From Alphaproteobacteria bacterium (lineage in GTDB: Bacteria > Pseudomonadota > Alphaproteobacteria > Micropepsales > Micropepsaceae), in NCBI GenBank assembly GCA_003451645.1, contig DMER01000220.1:1914-12242 (forward strand): DNA of 10,329 nt, in the 5' to 3' direction. A model generated the notes under the pieces. That model searched no databases. It was not told the DNA's origin and saw nothing but the letters and a program-made list of their open reading frames with translations. Both the position numbers and the translations under genes were made by a program. This document shows, one piece after another, positions 1-6,614 of the stretch (positions within the stretch are counted from its first letter, which is position 1; each line of letters starts with the position of its first letter).

Positions 1-665
1 AGGACTTCGTTGCCATCGCCAGGCGCTCCCGTGACCGGCATGACCGCAGCGTGCGGTGGCGCAACCTGAACTTCGGTCTGTTTGGGCACAGGCGCGCCAG
101 AGGCCGAACCGCCTGCGACCGCAGTGTCTGTGCCTAGGGCTTCGGACAGTTTCTGGGCCGTTTCTGCCGCGAATGTGCCGTTAAACCGGACGGTGTACTC
201 GGCAGCGATTTGCCCAGCCGGATCCTTGAGGCGCCAACGGATGTTGTGCGCGTCGTCCGGGGGCGGTGCTGGTTCTGGGCTGCTGGCTTTCGGGGTTTTG
301 CGCACAGAGCGCGCGGGCGTGATGACAACCTTGTCCGATGTCCCGGGACCGCCGCCCTCGACCGAGCCCATCAAGAGCCATGCACCTGGAGGAGGTGCGC
401 GGGTGAGCGCAGCGATATCATTTGCCTGAAGAGCCTTGGCAACTTGTGTTCGCAAGGCATCCTCACCTTCCCCCTCCATGCCGTCGATACCGCCGACCAT
501 GATCGTGACCGACTCGGTTATCTTGGACATTAGTTTTGGATTGCGGTTCGTACCCTCAAAGGGCTTTGGAATACCGAAGGGATCCTTAACCCCCAGCCGA
601 TCGGTCACCGCACCACATCCTGCGAGGCAACCGGCCAAAATGAGGAGAACCACAACGCGCATCAT
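1..665 (-). CDS. Hypothetical lipoprotein, C-terminus outside window
   Basis: The frame is open from the ATG at 665 to the left edge (221 codons, no stop), so the C-terminus is missing. The protein opens with a very short n-region (MMR) and a hydrophobic run, then LAGCLAGC: two complete lipoboxes back to back, with candidate lipidated cysteines C13 and C17. It is therefore predicted to be an outer- or inner-membrane-anchored lipoprotein. Downstream are a compact region (about 43-118), a Pro/Ala linker (about 126-138) and a segment with IRWRLKDPAG at 142-151 that reads like a beta-rich repeat of the earlier AWLLMGSVEG (95-104). The start ATG overlaps the pgeF stop as ATGA; a second ATG directly follows (662-660), also overlapping the stop. 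No Shine-Dalgarno is visible, which fits translational coupling. I do not recognise the family; the function is unknown. The gene is certain as a reading frame, the lipoprotein call is strong. Confidence 0.85.
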   Translation of the reverse strand, partial: MMRVVVLLILAGCLAGCGAVTDRLGVKDPFGIPKPFEGTNRNPKLMSKITESVTIMVGGIDGMEGEGEDALRTQVAKALQANDIAALTRAPPPGAWLLMGSVEGGGPGTSDKVVITPARSVRKTPKASSPEPAPPPDDAHNIRWRLKDPAGQIAAEYTVRFNGTFAAETAQKLSEALGTDTAVAGGSASGAPVPKQTEVQVAPPHAAVMPVTGAPGDGNEV

Positions 666-1426
666 GTCAACACAATGGCACTGAGATTGCGGCCATAGTA
701 GGACGCACCCTCATGCGTGGCACGCCGGTAGCTGAAATAGTCTTGGTCCGCCTCATAAGTACACAGGCTTAAGAGGTCGATTTGCCCGACGCCTGCCTCG
801 CGCAAGCGCTGCGCGACAAAGGCTGGCAGATCAAAACGCCAATGCCGTGGCCGGACAGACGGGACGAAGAAGGCCTCATGACCTGGATTGGCGAGCGCAA
901 ACCGGTCGAAAAACTCGGGTCCCACCTCATACGCATCCTGCGAAATGCATGGGCCCACGGCCGCGAGAATGCCGGAGGATTTCGCGCCGAGATTAGTCAT
1001 CGCAGTAATCGTTGACGCGATGACGCCCTCAAAGGCGCCGCGCCAGCCCGCATGCACAGCGCCAATAATGCCAGATCCAGGTGCGGCCAAGAGAACGGGC
1101 GCGCAGTCAGCGGCCAAAACGCCCAAAGCAAGTCCACGCAGGCGGGTCACCATCGCATCAGCCTTTGGTGCCGTCTCGCGTGTCCAAGGCCCGTCGACAA
1201 CCACGCAATCAGCGCTGTGGACCTGGTAGAGGGTATTCAATGAGGAGGCGCCTAGCGCGGCACGCGCTCTGTCCCTGTTCTCCACCACGTGGACAGGATC
1301 GTCATTGGAGCCAGGCCCGCAATTGAGGCTTTCGTAAAGCCCACCGGAAACCCCGCCCTGCCTGCCAAAGAATGCGTGGCGGATGGACGGGATCGAGCTC
1401 AACAATGAGGACTCTACGGCATTCAT
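662..1426 (-). CDS. pgeF: Laccase-domain protein, peptidoglycan editing factor PgeF (YfiH family)
   Basis: 254 residues, the normal length for the COG1496/YfiH/LACC1 family. Family landmarks are in order: QVHSADC with H70, LAADCAPVLL with C108, AVHAGWRGAFEG with H125 and R129, AVGPCISQDAYEVG (156-169), CTYEADQDYFSYRR (222-235) and the closing GRNLSAIVL. H70, C108 and H125 match the zinc/active-site triad of this family. In E. coli the homologue prevents misincorporation of serine for alanine in the peptidoglycan stem; related proteins (LACC1) cleave purine nucleosides, and older annotations say polyphenol oxidase. Expected cytosolic; no signal peptide. It is third in the lgt operon: the ATG overlaps the stop of the methyltransferase by 4 nt, and its own stop overlaps the lipoprotein start. 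Family assignment is secure; which substrate dominates in this organism is not visible. Confidence 0.95.
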   Translation of the reverse strand: MNAVESSLLSSIPSIRHAFFGRQGGVSGGLYESLNCGPGSNDDPVHVVENRDRARAALGASSLNTLYQVHSADCVVVDGPWTRETAPKADAMVTRLRGLALGVLAADCAPVLLAAPGSGIIGAVHAGWRGAFEGVIASTITAMTNLGAKSSGILAAVGPCISQDAYEVGPEFFDRFALANPGHEAFFVPSVRPRHWRFDLPAFVAQRLREAGVGQIDLLSLCTYEADQDYFSYRRATHEGASYYGRNLSAIVLT

Positions 1427-2505
1427 GGCGCAAATCCAGGCGGTGGCGGCCTTCCCTCATGGCAGATTGCCAGCGCCTTGAAAAGCTGCCCCATGGCCTG
1501 CTCATCTGCAAGGCGGTGCGCTGCTTGTGCTATTGCGGCGCTCTGTTGCGCCGACGCCTCCGCCTGCAGCCGGGTCACGCGGGCCGCAAGACCCAGTGTA
1601 CGCAAGAGATCGCCCTGTGCCACTGGCCCATGCGCCTCAAGGGGGCTGGGAACCACGGCCCTGAGCGCTTCAAAATCGACATGGGCGGTCAGGTCCGCCT
1701 CGCCGGGACATTGCAGCGGGTCTACAGGTTGATGGCGGCGCAGAGCCTGTAATGTTTCCCCCAGCTGGCTTTGAGCGTATCCGTAGTCAATAATGAGGGC
1801 CGCGCCATCCCGCGTTTGCAAATGACCGCAGATCTCGGCCATCAACCCGGCACGTGCAGGCGAGATTTCGACTATTGCCCCGTCTGCGGACTGGCGCAAC
1901 GCAGCTGGGATCAAAACATCGGGCGTGACATCGGCGGCGAACCGCCAGACGAGCCTGCCTTCCTCAACGTCGATATAGCGCTCATGCCAGCCCTTGGGCC
2001 CGCGTTTAAGATGCCGCACGGGCAAGGCGTCAAACACTTCGTTGGCGAAGATCAGGACCGGACCTTCGAGGGGGACCGACGCGAGCGAAGAATGCCATGT
2101 TACTGGGACGGCGAATGGCCGCAGGCGGTCTTGCTGCATGGCCCGCAGCGACGGGCTCGGTTCGACCAGGCGTACATTTGCAGCGCGTGTGAACGCTGGA
2201 TCAAGTCCGGTGACCCGGAGCACGTCGGCCATAAAGGTCCCGCGCCCTGGCCCCAACTCTAAGATATCGACAGGCGAAGGACAGCCCAGCGACTGCCATT
2301 GCTGATGCAGCCAGGCGCCGAGCAACTCCCCGAACATTTGACTGATTTCCGGCGCTGTGGTGAACGCACCCTCGGCACCAATCGGCGAGCCTTTCATGTA
2401 GTACCCATGCTGCGGATGCATGAGCGCCATCGCCATATAGTGGTCCAAGCGCAAGGGCCCATTCACTGGTATCAGCCTGAGCAACTGCTCGGTAAGGGCC
2501 GTCAT
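1423..2505 (-). CDS. Class I SAM-dependent methyltransferase, MidA/NDUFAF7 family
   Basis: 360 residues, typical for the DUF185 / MidA family. The N-terminal signature YYMKGSPIGAEGAFTTAPEIS (36-56) is characteristic, followed by the SAM-binding motif I LELGPGRGTF (82-91), LVEPSPSLR (113-121) for the acidic SAM-ribose contact, FANEVFDALPVRHL (153-166), the family equivalent of the NEFFDALPV motif, and LIIDYGYA (237-244). In mitochondria NDUFAF7 dimethylates an arginine of the complex I subunit NDUFS2 and is needed for assembly; the bacterial role is inferred, plausibly methylation of the NuoD homologue. Cytosolic. The start ATG overlaps the lgt stop by 4 nt and the stop overlaps pgeF by 4 nt, so translation is likely coupled. 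The C-terminus is proline rich (GRPPPPGFAP), with no known meaning. Confidence 0.93.
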   Translation of the reverse strand: MTALTEQLLRLIPVNGPLRLDHYMAMALMHPQHGYYMKGSPIGAEGAFTTAPEISQMFGELLGAWLHQQWQSLGCPSPVDILELGPGRGTFMADVLRVTGLDPAFTRAANVRLVEPSPSLRAMQQDRLRPFAVPVTWHSSLASVPLEGPVLIFANEVFDALPVRHLKRGPKGWHERYIDVEEGRLVWRFAADVTPDVLIPAALRQSADGAIVEISPARAGLMAEICGHLQTRDGAALIIDYGYAQSQLGETLQALRRHQPVDPLQCPGEADLTAHVDFEALRAVVPSPLEAHGPVAQGDLLRTLGLAARVTRLQAEASAQQSAAIAQAAHRLADEQAMGQLFKALAICHEGRPPPPGFAP

Positions 2506-3401
2506 CCCCGGCCTAGCGCCACTCTCCAGCCACCTGGCACGCCGTTGCGGCCACTATAGGCATAGACCAGAAAACCGATCCCGATGAACGCCATCGGCAG
2601 AGACAGAAGCATACCCATCGTGAACCCGCTATTGGGGTAGAATATGTACTGATCGCTATCGCGGAAAACCTCAGAGAATATCCGCGCCGCCGAATAGCCG
2701 ATGAGGAAAACGCCACAAATGACGCCTGGCCGGTCGAGTGCACCTGCTCGCGTGATCAAGAGCCGGATGACCACGAACAATAGAAGGCCTTCGAGGACCG
2801 CCTCATAGAGCTGAGACGGATGGCGCGGGTCGGGCCCAGCGCGCTCGTCCGGGAACACCATCGCCCATGGCACATTGGAGACCTTGCCCCATAATTCGCC
2901 ATTGATGAAATTGGCAATGCGGACAAGAAAAATGCCGATCGGCGCGGCGGCGAACATGAGGTCGCCCAGTTTGACGACGTGGATCCCCCGCCTCATGCAG
3001 AAGATCACGACCGCAAGCGTTGCGCCGATCAGACCGCCGTGAAAGGCCATGCCCCCTTCCCACGCCATGAAAATGCGTAAAGGGTTCTCAAGGTAATAGT
3101 CCGGCGAATAGACCAGCCCATAAAACAAGACGAAGCCCAGCCGGCCGCCCAGAATGATCCCCAGCGTGACCCATACGACGAGGTCACCGATATCTTCAGC
3201 GGTTGCGGGTGGCACGCCGCGATGGGCTGGCCCTATCCAATAAGCAGGTGTTCGCAAAAGCCGCAAAATGTAGAGCCATCCCAGGACGATCCCTACAATA
3301 TAGCTGACCGCATACCATCGGATGACAATCGGCCCAACACCAAAGAGGGGACCGATCTCAACGATGACGGGATCAATCCCATGATAGGGCAGCACGATCA
3401 T
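2502..3401 (-). CDS. lgt: Prolipoprotein diacylglyceryl transferase Lgt
   Basis: Integral inner-membrane enzyme that moves the diacylglyceryl group of phosphatidylglycerol to the lipobox cysteine of prolipoproteins, the first step of lipoprotein maturation. Diagnostic motifs (numbered from the chosen start): DPVIVEIGPL near the N-terminus, IRWY before the first long helix, AFHGGLIGA around 119-127 with the essential histidine, VRIANFINGELWG around 160-172, HPSQLYEAVLEG at 194-205 and a conserved Arg in ARIFSEVFRDSD near 239-250. About seven hydrophobic segments are visible. 299 residues. I chose the ATG at 3401 because GGAG lies 6 nt upstream and because the family alignment begins there; an in-frame ATG at 3443 would add 14 residues (313 in total) but has no Shine-Dalgarno and would lie at or upstream of the transcript start of the proposed promoter. 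First gene of the operon with the methyltransferase, pgeF and the lipoprotein. Confidence 0.96.
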   Translation of the reverse strand: MIVLPYHGIDPVIVEIGPLFGVGPIVIRWYAVSYIVGIVLGWLYILRLLRTPAYWIGPAHRGVPPATAEDIGDLVVWVTLGIILGGRLGFVLFYGLVYSPDYYLENPLRIFMAWEGGMAFHGGLIGATLAVVIFCMRRGIHVVKLGDLMFAAAPIGIFLVRIANFINGELWGKVSNVPWAMVFPDERAGPDPRHPSQLYEAVLEGLLLFVVIRLLITRAGALDRPGVICGVFLIGYSAARIFSEVFRDSDQYIFYPNSGFTMGMLLSLPMAFIGIGFLVYAYSGRNGVPGGWRVALGRG

Positions 3402-3444
3402 CTGACGCTCCAGACCAAGAGGGCGACGGCAGGACTTTGACATT

Positions 3445-3474
3445 GTTGTGCGGGCCGCGGCGGACCTCTGTCAA
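3445..3474 (-). promoter_or_regulatory. Candidate sigma70-type promoter for the lgt operon
   Basis: On the minus strand a perfect -35 box TTGACA (3474-3469) is followed after 18 nt by CACAAC (3450-3445), a weak -10 that matches TATAAT at three positions. Transcription would begin near 3438, giving a leader of about 37 nt to the ATG at 3401 and leaving the alternative ATG at 3443 untranscribed. The location in the divergent gap is right; the weak -10 keeps confidence low. Confidence 0.35.
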
Positions 3475-3488
3475 GCAAACGGAGATCC

Positions 3489-3517
3489 TTGGCCGGCCGC
3501 AATGGCATGCATATATC
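3489..3517 (+). promoter_or_regulatory. Candidate sigma70-type promoter for the ubiK-like gene
   Basis: TTGGCC (3489-3494), exactly 17 nt, then TATATC (3512-3517); each box matches the sigma70 consensus at four of six positions. Transcription would start near 3524, about 28 nt before the ATG at 3552, whose Shine-Dalgarno AGGA lies at 3541-3544. This is the AT-richest spot in the divergent gap. The elements are inferred from sequence only. Confidence 0.4.
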
Positions 3518-3551
3518 CTTTGCAAACCTCTCGCGTGATAAGGATTGGGCC

Positions 3552-3881
3552 ATGAGCACGCAAAACACCATTCTCGACCAAGTGGCCCGCCTGATGACCA
3601 ATGCCGCGGGCGCCGCCAAGGGCATGGGCGATGAACTGAACACCATGCTGCGCTCGCGGGCGGAAAAGGCCATCAATGACTTTGAACTGGTACAACGTGA
3701 TGAATTCGAAGCAGTCAAGCGCATCGCGATCAAGGCGCTTGATACCATTGATCAGCTGGAAAAGCGGATCAGCGCATTTGAGGCCCAAGGACGGCATACG
3801 GCGCCGTTGATGCTGCGGACGAAGGAGCGTCCACAGAATCGTCCGCGAAAGGCATCAGGCAACGCAACGCGCAAGCGATAA
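3552..3881 (+). CDS. ubiK: UbiK/BMFP-family accessory factor, coiled coil
   Basis: 109 residues from the ATG at 3552, which has AGGA 7 nt upstream (3541-3544). The frame is open back to a TTG at 3489, but that would overlap the likely promoter and adds 21 residues without family character, so I reject it. Residues about 43-79 (DFELVQRDEFEAVKRIAIKA through LEKRISAFE) fit the BMFP/YqiC pattern, a short C-terminal coiled coil that trimerises. E. coli UbiK binds UbiJ and helps the soluble Ubi complex make ubiquinone aerobically; alphaproteobacterial relatives are assigned by similarity only. The N-terminal helix (7-40) is probably amphipathic. After the coiled coil there is an Arg/Lys-rich tail (about 89-109), longer than I expect in the enterobacterial protein. 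Divergent from lgt, followed by a 170-bp gap before the YbjN gene. Confidence 0.8.
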   Translation: MSTQNTILDQVARLMTNAAGAAKGMGDELNTMLRSRAEKAINDFELVQRDEFEAVKRIAIKALDTIDQLEKRISAFEAQGRHTAPLMLRTKERPQNRPRKASGNATRKR

Positions 3882-4051
3882 GCGCGCCGCCGCCCGCTGC
3901 CAGTTTCACACAGAAGATTGCACCGCGTGCGGATTTTTCCCCGTGGACCGCTCGGCGCAACCGCTTGCATGCCCTCAACAGCTTGGGCAGGTTCGCACAC
4001 GTAGTGCTGCTTCGTTTTTGATCCCCAAGCGTTTGAGGAGCGACACGGCCA

Positions 4052-4555
4052 ATGGCCCTCCCCGTGCAGAATGAGTTTGAGGAGATCGACAATCCCTTGG
4101 ATGTCGTTGAACATATGGCCGTTCAGAACAAATGGGTGTTCGACCGGAATTCAGAGAACGAGATCAATCTCGCCTTTCAAGGTCAGTGGGGCGATTACCA
4201 CCTGACGGTCAGCTGGCGCGACCAGATCGAAACCTTGCACCTGACCTGTGCTCTTGAACTTCGCGTTCCCGCGAACCGCCGGCAAGAGATGCAGGCGCTA
4301 CTCAATCTGATCAATGAGCAGCTGTGGATCGGCCACTTTGAAATGTGGGATCAGGAAGGCCAGATTGCCTATCGCTATGGTCTCTTGCTCGCCGCGGTCG
4401 AAGGTGCCAGTCTTGAGCAATGCCAGTCGATGATTGAGATTGCGGTGGACGCCTGCGACCGCTTTTATCCGGCTTGCCAGTACGTGATCTGGGCAGGCAA
4501 AACGGCAAAAGACGCCGCAGAAGCGGCGCTATTTGAAACGGCGGGAACTGCCTGA
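4052..4555 (+). CDS. YbjN domain-containing protein
   Basis: 167 residues, usual for the alphaproteobacterial YbjN (PF10722-type) proteins that sit next to proC. The domain spans about 14-150 and resembles the type III secretion chaperone fold: NPLDVVEHMAVQNKWVFDR at 14-32, a beta segment YHLTVSWRDQIETLHLTCAL (49-68), the helix RRQEMQALLNLINEQLWIGHFEMWD (76-100), then YRYGLLL (108-113). No signal peptide or membrane helix, so cytosolic. E. coli YbjN affects stress response and motility, but the molecular function is not established; chaperone-like binding is an inference from fold. GAGGAG at 4035-4040 precedes the ATG by 11 nt, slightly far but the best site. The 170-bp region upstream shows no convincing promoter. 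The stop lies 39 nt before the proC ATG, suggesting co-transcription. Confidence 0.88.
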   Translation: MALPVQNEFEEIDNPLDVVEHMAVQNKWVFDRNSENEINLAFQGQWGDYHLTVSWRDQIETLHLTCALELRVPANRRQEMQALLNLINEQLWIGHFEMWDQEGQIAYRYGLLLAAVEGASLEQCQSMIEIAVDACDRFYPACQYVIWAGKTAKDAAEAALFETAGTA

Positions 4556-4594
4556 CATTCCGTTTGGGCCGCACCACCGCGGAAGAAGGGTGTG

Positions 4595-5428
4595 ATGGCC
4601 AACTCCTATAGCTCAGACGCAAGTACATCGGTCTTGCTTGTTGGCGCCGGCAAAATGGGCAGCGCCCTCCTCTCCGGTTGGCTTGAGCAGGAGGGTGCGT
4701 GGGCGATTTCGGTCGCCGATCCATTCCTTGAGGAAGACGAATACCGTCAGTACGAGGACGCTGGTGTCACCTTCATTGAAAGCCCGCAAGACCTTGCGGT
4801 CAAACCAGAAGCCATTGTCTTTGCTGTTAAGCCGCAGCAGCTGAAGGAGTTGACGCCCGCTTATGCAGCCATCGCACAAGATGCCCTGGTCATTTCGGTA
4901 GCGGCCGGGGTTCGTATAGCGACACTGGAATCTCTCTTGGGCGAGCGCACAGCGATCTTGCGCGCCATGCCCAACCTCCCGGCGCAAGTCGGCATGGGCA
5001 TTACCGCCTTTTTCCCGAACAAGCGCGTTAGGCTGGCTCATATGGAGTTGAGCGAGCGCTTGCTTGGAGCGGTCGGCGCGACCTTGGCCGTGACCGTGGA
5101 AGATCAGATTGATGCCGTAACGGCTATCTCGGGTTCCGGTCCGGCTTATGTGTTCCTCCTTGCGGAGTGCCTGGAAATGGCTGCCATGGAGGTGGGGCTT
5201 GATCCGGAGGCCGCACAAATCCTCGCGCGCGCGACAATCGCGGGCTCGGGCGGCCTGCTCGGCATGATCGATGCAGATGCGAGCCAATTGCGCGAAAGCG
5301 TGACGAGCCCCGGGGGCACCACTCACGCCGCTCTCAAGGTTCTGTTAGATGAGCGCAATGGCCTGCAACAGCTATTGACGAAAGCAGTCCTTGCGGCAAG
5401 GAATCGCGCGAGAGAGCTGGGCGAGTAA
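4595..5428 (+). CDS. proC: Pyrroline-5-carboxylate reductase ProC
   Basis: Cytosolic NAD(P)H-dependent enzyme that reduces 1-pyrroline-5-carboxylate to L-proline, the last step of proline synthesis. 277 residues, close to the family norm. The Rossmann dinucleotide site is VLLVGAGKMGSALLSGWL (13-30); next come FAVKPQQL (76-83), ISVAAGVRIATLE (100-112) and RAMPNLPAQVGMGITAFF (123-140). The dimer-forming helical domain carries AISGSGPAYVFLLAECL (177-193) and the substrate-binding ESVTSPGGTTHAAL (234-247). All key motifs are intact. The ATG at 4595 follows GGAAG (4581-4585) by 9 nt; a GTG directly before it (4592) is an alternative that adds one residue. It sits between the YbjN gene (39-nt gap) and the TetR/COQ9-like gene (37-nt gap), probably in one transcript. 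Confidence 0.97.
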   Translation: MANSYSSDASTSVLLVGAGKMGSALLSGWLEQEGAWAISVADPFLEEDEYRQYEDAGVTFIESPQDLAVKPEAIVFAVKPQQLKELTPAYAAIAQDALVISVAAGVRIATLESLLGERTAILRAMPNLPAQVGMGITAFFPNKRVRLAHMELSERLLGAVGATLAVTVEDQIDAVTAISGSGPAYVFLLAECLEMAAMEVGLDPEAAQILARATIAGSGGLLGMIDADASQLRESVTSPGGTTHAALKVLLDERNGLQQLLTKAVLAARNRARELGE

Positions 5429-5465
5429 TCTGCCTAGCGCAGTCAACCAATTGGACGCATCACCA

Positions 5466-6131
5466 ATGCCGTCGATGGACCCTAATGGCACGCCTTATGA
5501 TGAGCGCATTGTCCGTACGGCATTGACCCTGATTGAGCGGGAGGGCTGGCACGCGCTCTCGCTGCTCGCTTTGGCCAAAGCTGCAAAGGTAACACTGGCA
5601 GAACTCTATAGCATCGCTCCGGACAAGGAGCATTTGCTTCAAGTTCTCACGGCCGCCTTGGACAAGGACATCCTGGCGCACCTTTCGCATGCGGACATAC
5701 AGGGCGAGCCCAAGGACCGTGTCTTTGATGCGGTCTTGAGCGTTTTCGAGGCCTTGAGCCCCCGCAAAAATGTGATGCAAGTCCTCTATCACGATCTGCG
5801 CCGCGATCCTTGGGTCTGGCGCCAAGCCTGGCAAGGCTTAAAGGGCACGAGCGTTTGGATTGCGGACGCCGCCGGGCTGGACACCGCTGGTATGACGGGA
5901 GCGCTCAGAGTGCGCAGCATTGCCCTGCTATTGGCGGACACAACGCCAGTCTGGCTCAAGGATGGTGAGGATCTGGGCCGCACAATGGCCCATGTCGACC
6001 GGCGTTTGCGTCTTGCGCAGCGCTGGATGTGGTGGACCAAGAGCCGCAATAGTGCATCACGTCCCTTTGAACCGGCGCCAGACGACGCGACCGACTTTTC
6101 CGAAACTCCGCGTGCAGACCATAACATCTAA
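5466..6131 (+). CDS. TetR-fold protein with COQ9-like C-terminal half
   Basis: 221 residues from the ATG at 5466, preceded by a weak GGA 10 nt upstream; an upstream TTG at 5391 would overlap proC and is unlikely, and ATG 5475 is a possible later start. Residues 10-62 read as a TetR N-terminal helix-turn-helix: DERIVRTALTLIEREGWHAL, then LLALAKAAKVTLAELYSIAPDKEHLLQVL. The C-terminal half (84-185) follows the COQ9 pattern: DRVFDAVLSVFEALSPRKN, an AGLDTAGMTGALRVRSIALL stretch, VWLKDGEDLGRTMAHVDRRLRLA. COQ9 itself has a TetR fold and binds isoprenoid lipids to aid ubiquinone hydroxylation. The protein may thus be a lipid-binding COQ9 relative, or a DNA-binding regulator of the neighbouring phasin. 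The last 30 residues are polar and probably disordered. 18 nt separate it from the phasin. Family certain at fold level, function open. Confidence 0.75.
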   Translation: MPSMDPNGTPYDERIVRTALTLIEREGWHALSLLALAKAAKVTLAELYSIAPDKEHLLQVLTAALDKDILAHLSHADIQGEPKDRVFDAVLSVFEALSPRKNVMQVLYHDLRRDPWVWRQAWQGLKGTSVWIADAAGLDTAGMTGALRVRSIALLLADTTPVWLKDGEDLGRTMAHVDRRLRLAQRWMWWTKSRNSASRPFEPAPDDATDFSETPRADHNI

Positions 6132-6149
6132 AAACAAGGACGGACTCAC

Positions 6150-6614
6150 ATGACGAAGAAGGCAGCAGGACACGGCTTTGACACGCAATTTCAATTCCCG
6201 CAATTCGATATGCAAGGCTTTGCCGACCGCATGCGGGAGGCGGGTTTGGACGCCGAGAGCATCATGGAGCGTCAGCGCAAGAATTTGACAGCCCTGGTTG
6301 AGGCGAACCGCAAGACAGTAGAGGGCTATCAGGCGATCTTTGTGCGCCAGCGCGAGATCTTCGACGAGACGGTTCAGGCCGTCCAAGAAGCGATGCAGGA
6401 CCTGATGTCCGCCAACAAAGGCAAGGACCTTTCCAAGTCTCAGACGGCGCTCATCGAAAAGACGATTGGCAAGGCGCTGGGCAATATGAAGGAGCTGGCT
6501 GAGATGGCGATTGGCGCCAATACCGCCGCCTACAAGGTCATGCAGGCGCGCGCGCAGGAATCCCTGGAAGAAGTCCAGGAGCTAACCTCGAAACTCATGT
6601 CTTCGAAAAAATAG
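6150..6614 (+). CDS. Phasin family protein
   Basis: 154 residues, normal for small alphaproteobacterial phasins, which coat polyhydroxyalkanoate granules and control their size and number. The phasin core begins at about 37: SIMERQRKNLTALVEANRKTVEGYQAIFVRQREIFDETVQ (37-76), matching the family pattern of a helix with RKN, then an AN...EGYQ stretch, then a Q-rich helix. A second long amphipathic helix covers 95-150, with AYKVMQARAQESLEEVQEL. There is no signal peptide or membrane span; the protein is expected to sit at the granule surface. Shine-Dalgarno AAGGA (6136-6140) is 9 nt before the ATG. It closes the plus-strand gene run, 18 nt after the TetR/COQ9-like gene. No PHA synthase or depolymerase is in the window, so granule metabolism is inferred from family alone. 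Confidence 0.88.
   Translation: MTKKAAGHGFDTQFQFPQFDMQGFADRMREAGLDAESIMERQRKNLTALVEANRKTVEGYQAIFVRQREIFDETVQAVQEAMQDLMSANKGKDLSKSQTALIEKTIGKALGNMKELAEMAIGANTAAYKVMQARAQESLEEVQELTSKLMSSKK

Noticed and set aside
82..533. Plus- and minus-strand frames of 64-115 codons in the first 530 bases.
   Set aside because: The only frame giving a sensible protein is the edge-truncated lipoprotein (665 to 1, minus strand), with lipobox and operon overlap; the others are its shadows.
3489..3551. TTG start that would lengthen the UbiK-like protein by 21 residues.
   Set aside because: It coincides with a likely -35 box, has no Shine-Dalgarno, and the ATG at 3552 has one at good spacing.
3920..3937. GCAC-CGC-GTGC hairpin followed by GGATTTTT after the UbiK-like gene, as a terminator.
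   Set aside because: A 4-bp stem is too weak to call; it may attenuate transcription, but chance is as likely.
3981..4030. 7-bp inverted repeat GCTTGGG / CCCAAGC with an inner GCAC/GTGC stem upstream of the YbjN gene, as a riboswitch or attenuator.
   Set aside because: Repeats of this size with a 36-nt loop are expected by chance, and no known riboswitch motif is visible.
4613..5326. A 237-codon minus-strand frame inside proC.
   Set aside because: proC on the plus strand has every family motif; the antisense translation has none.
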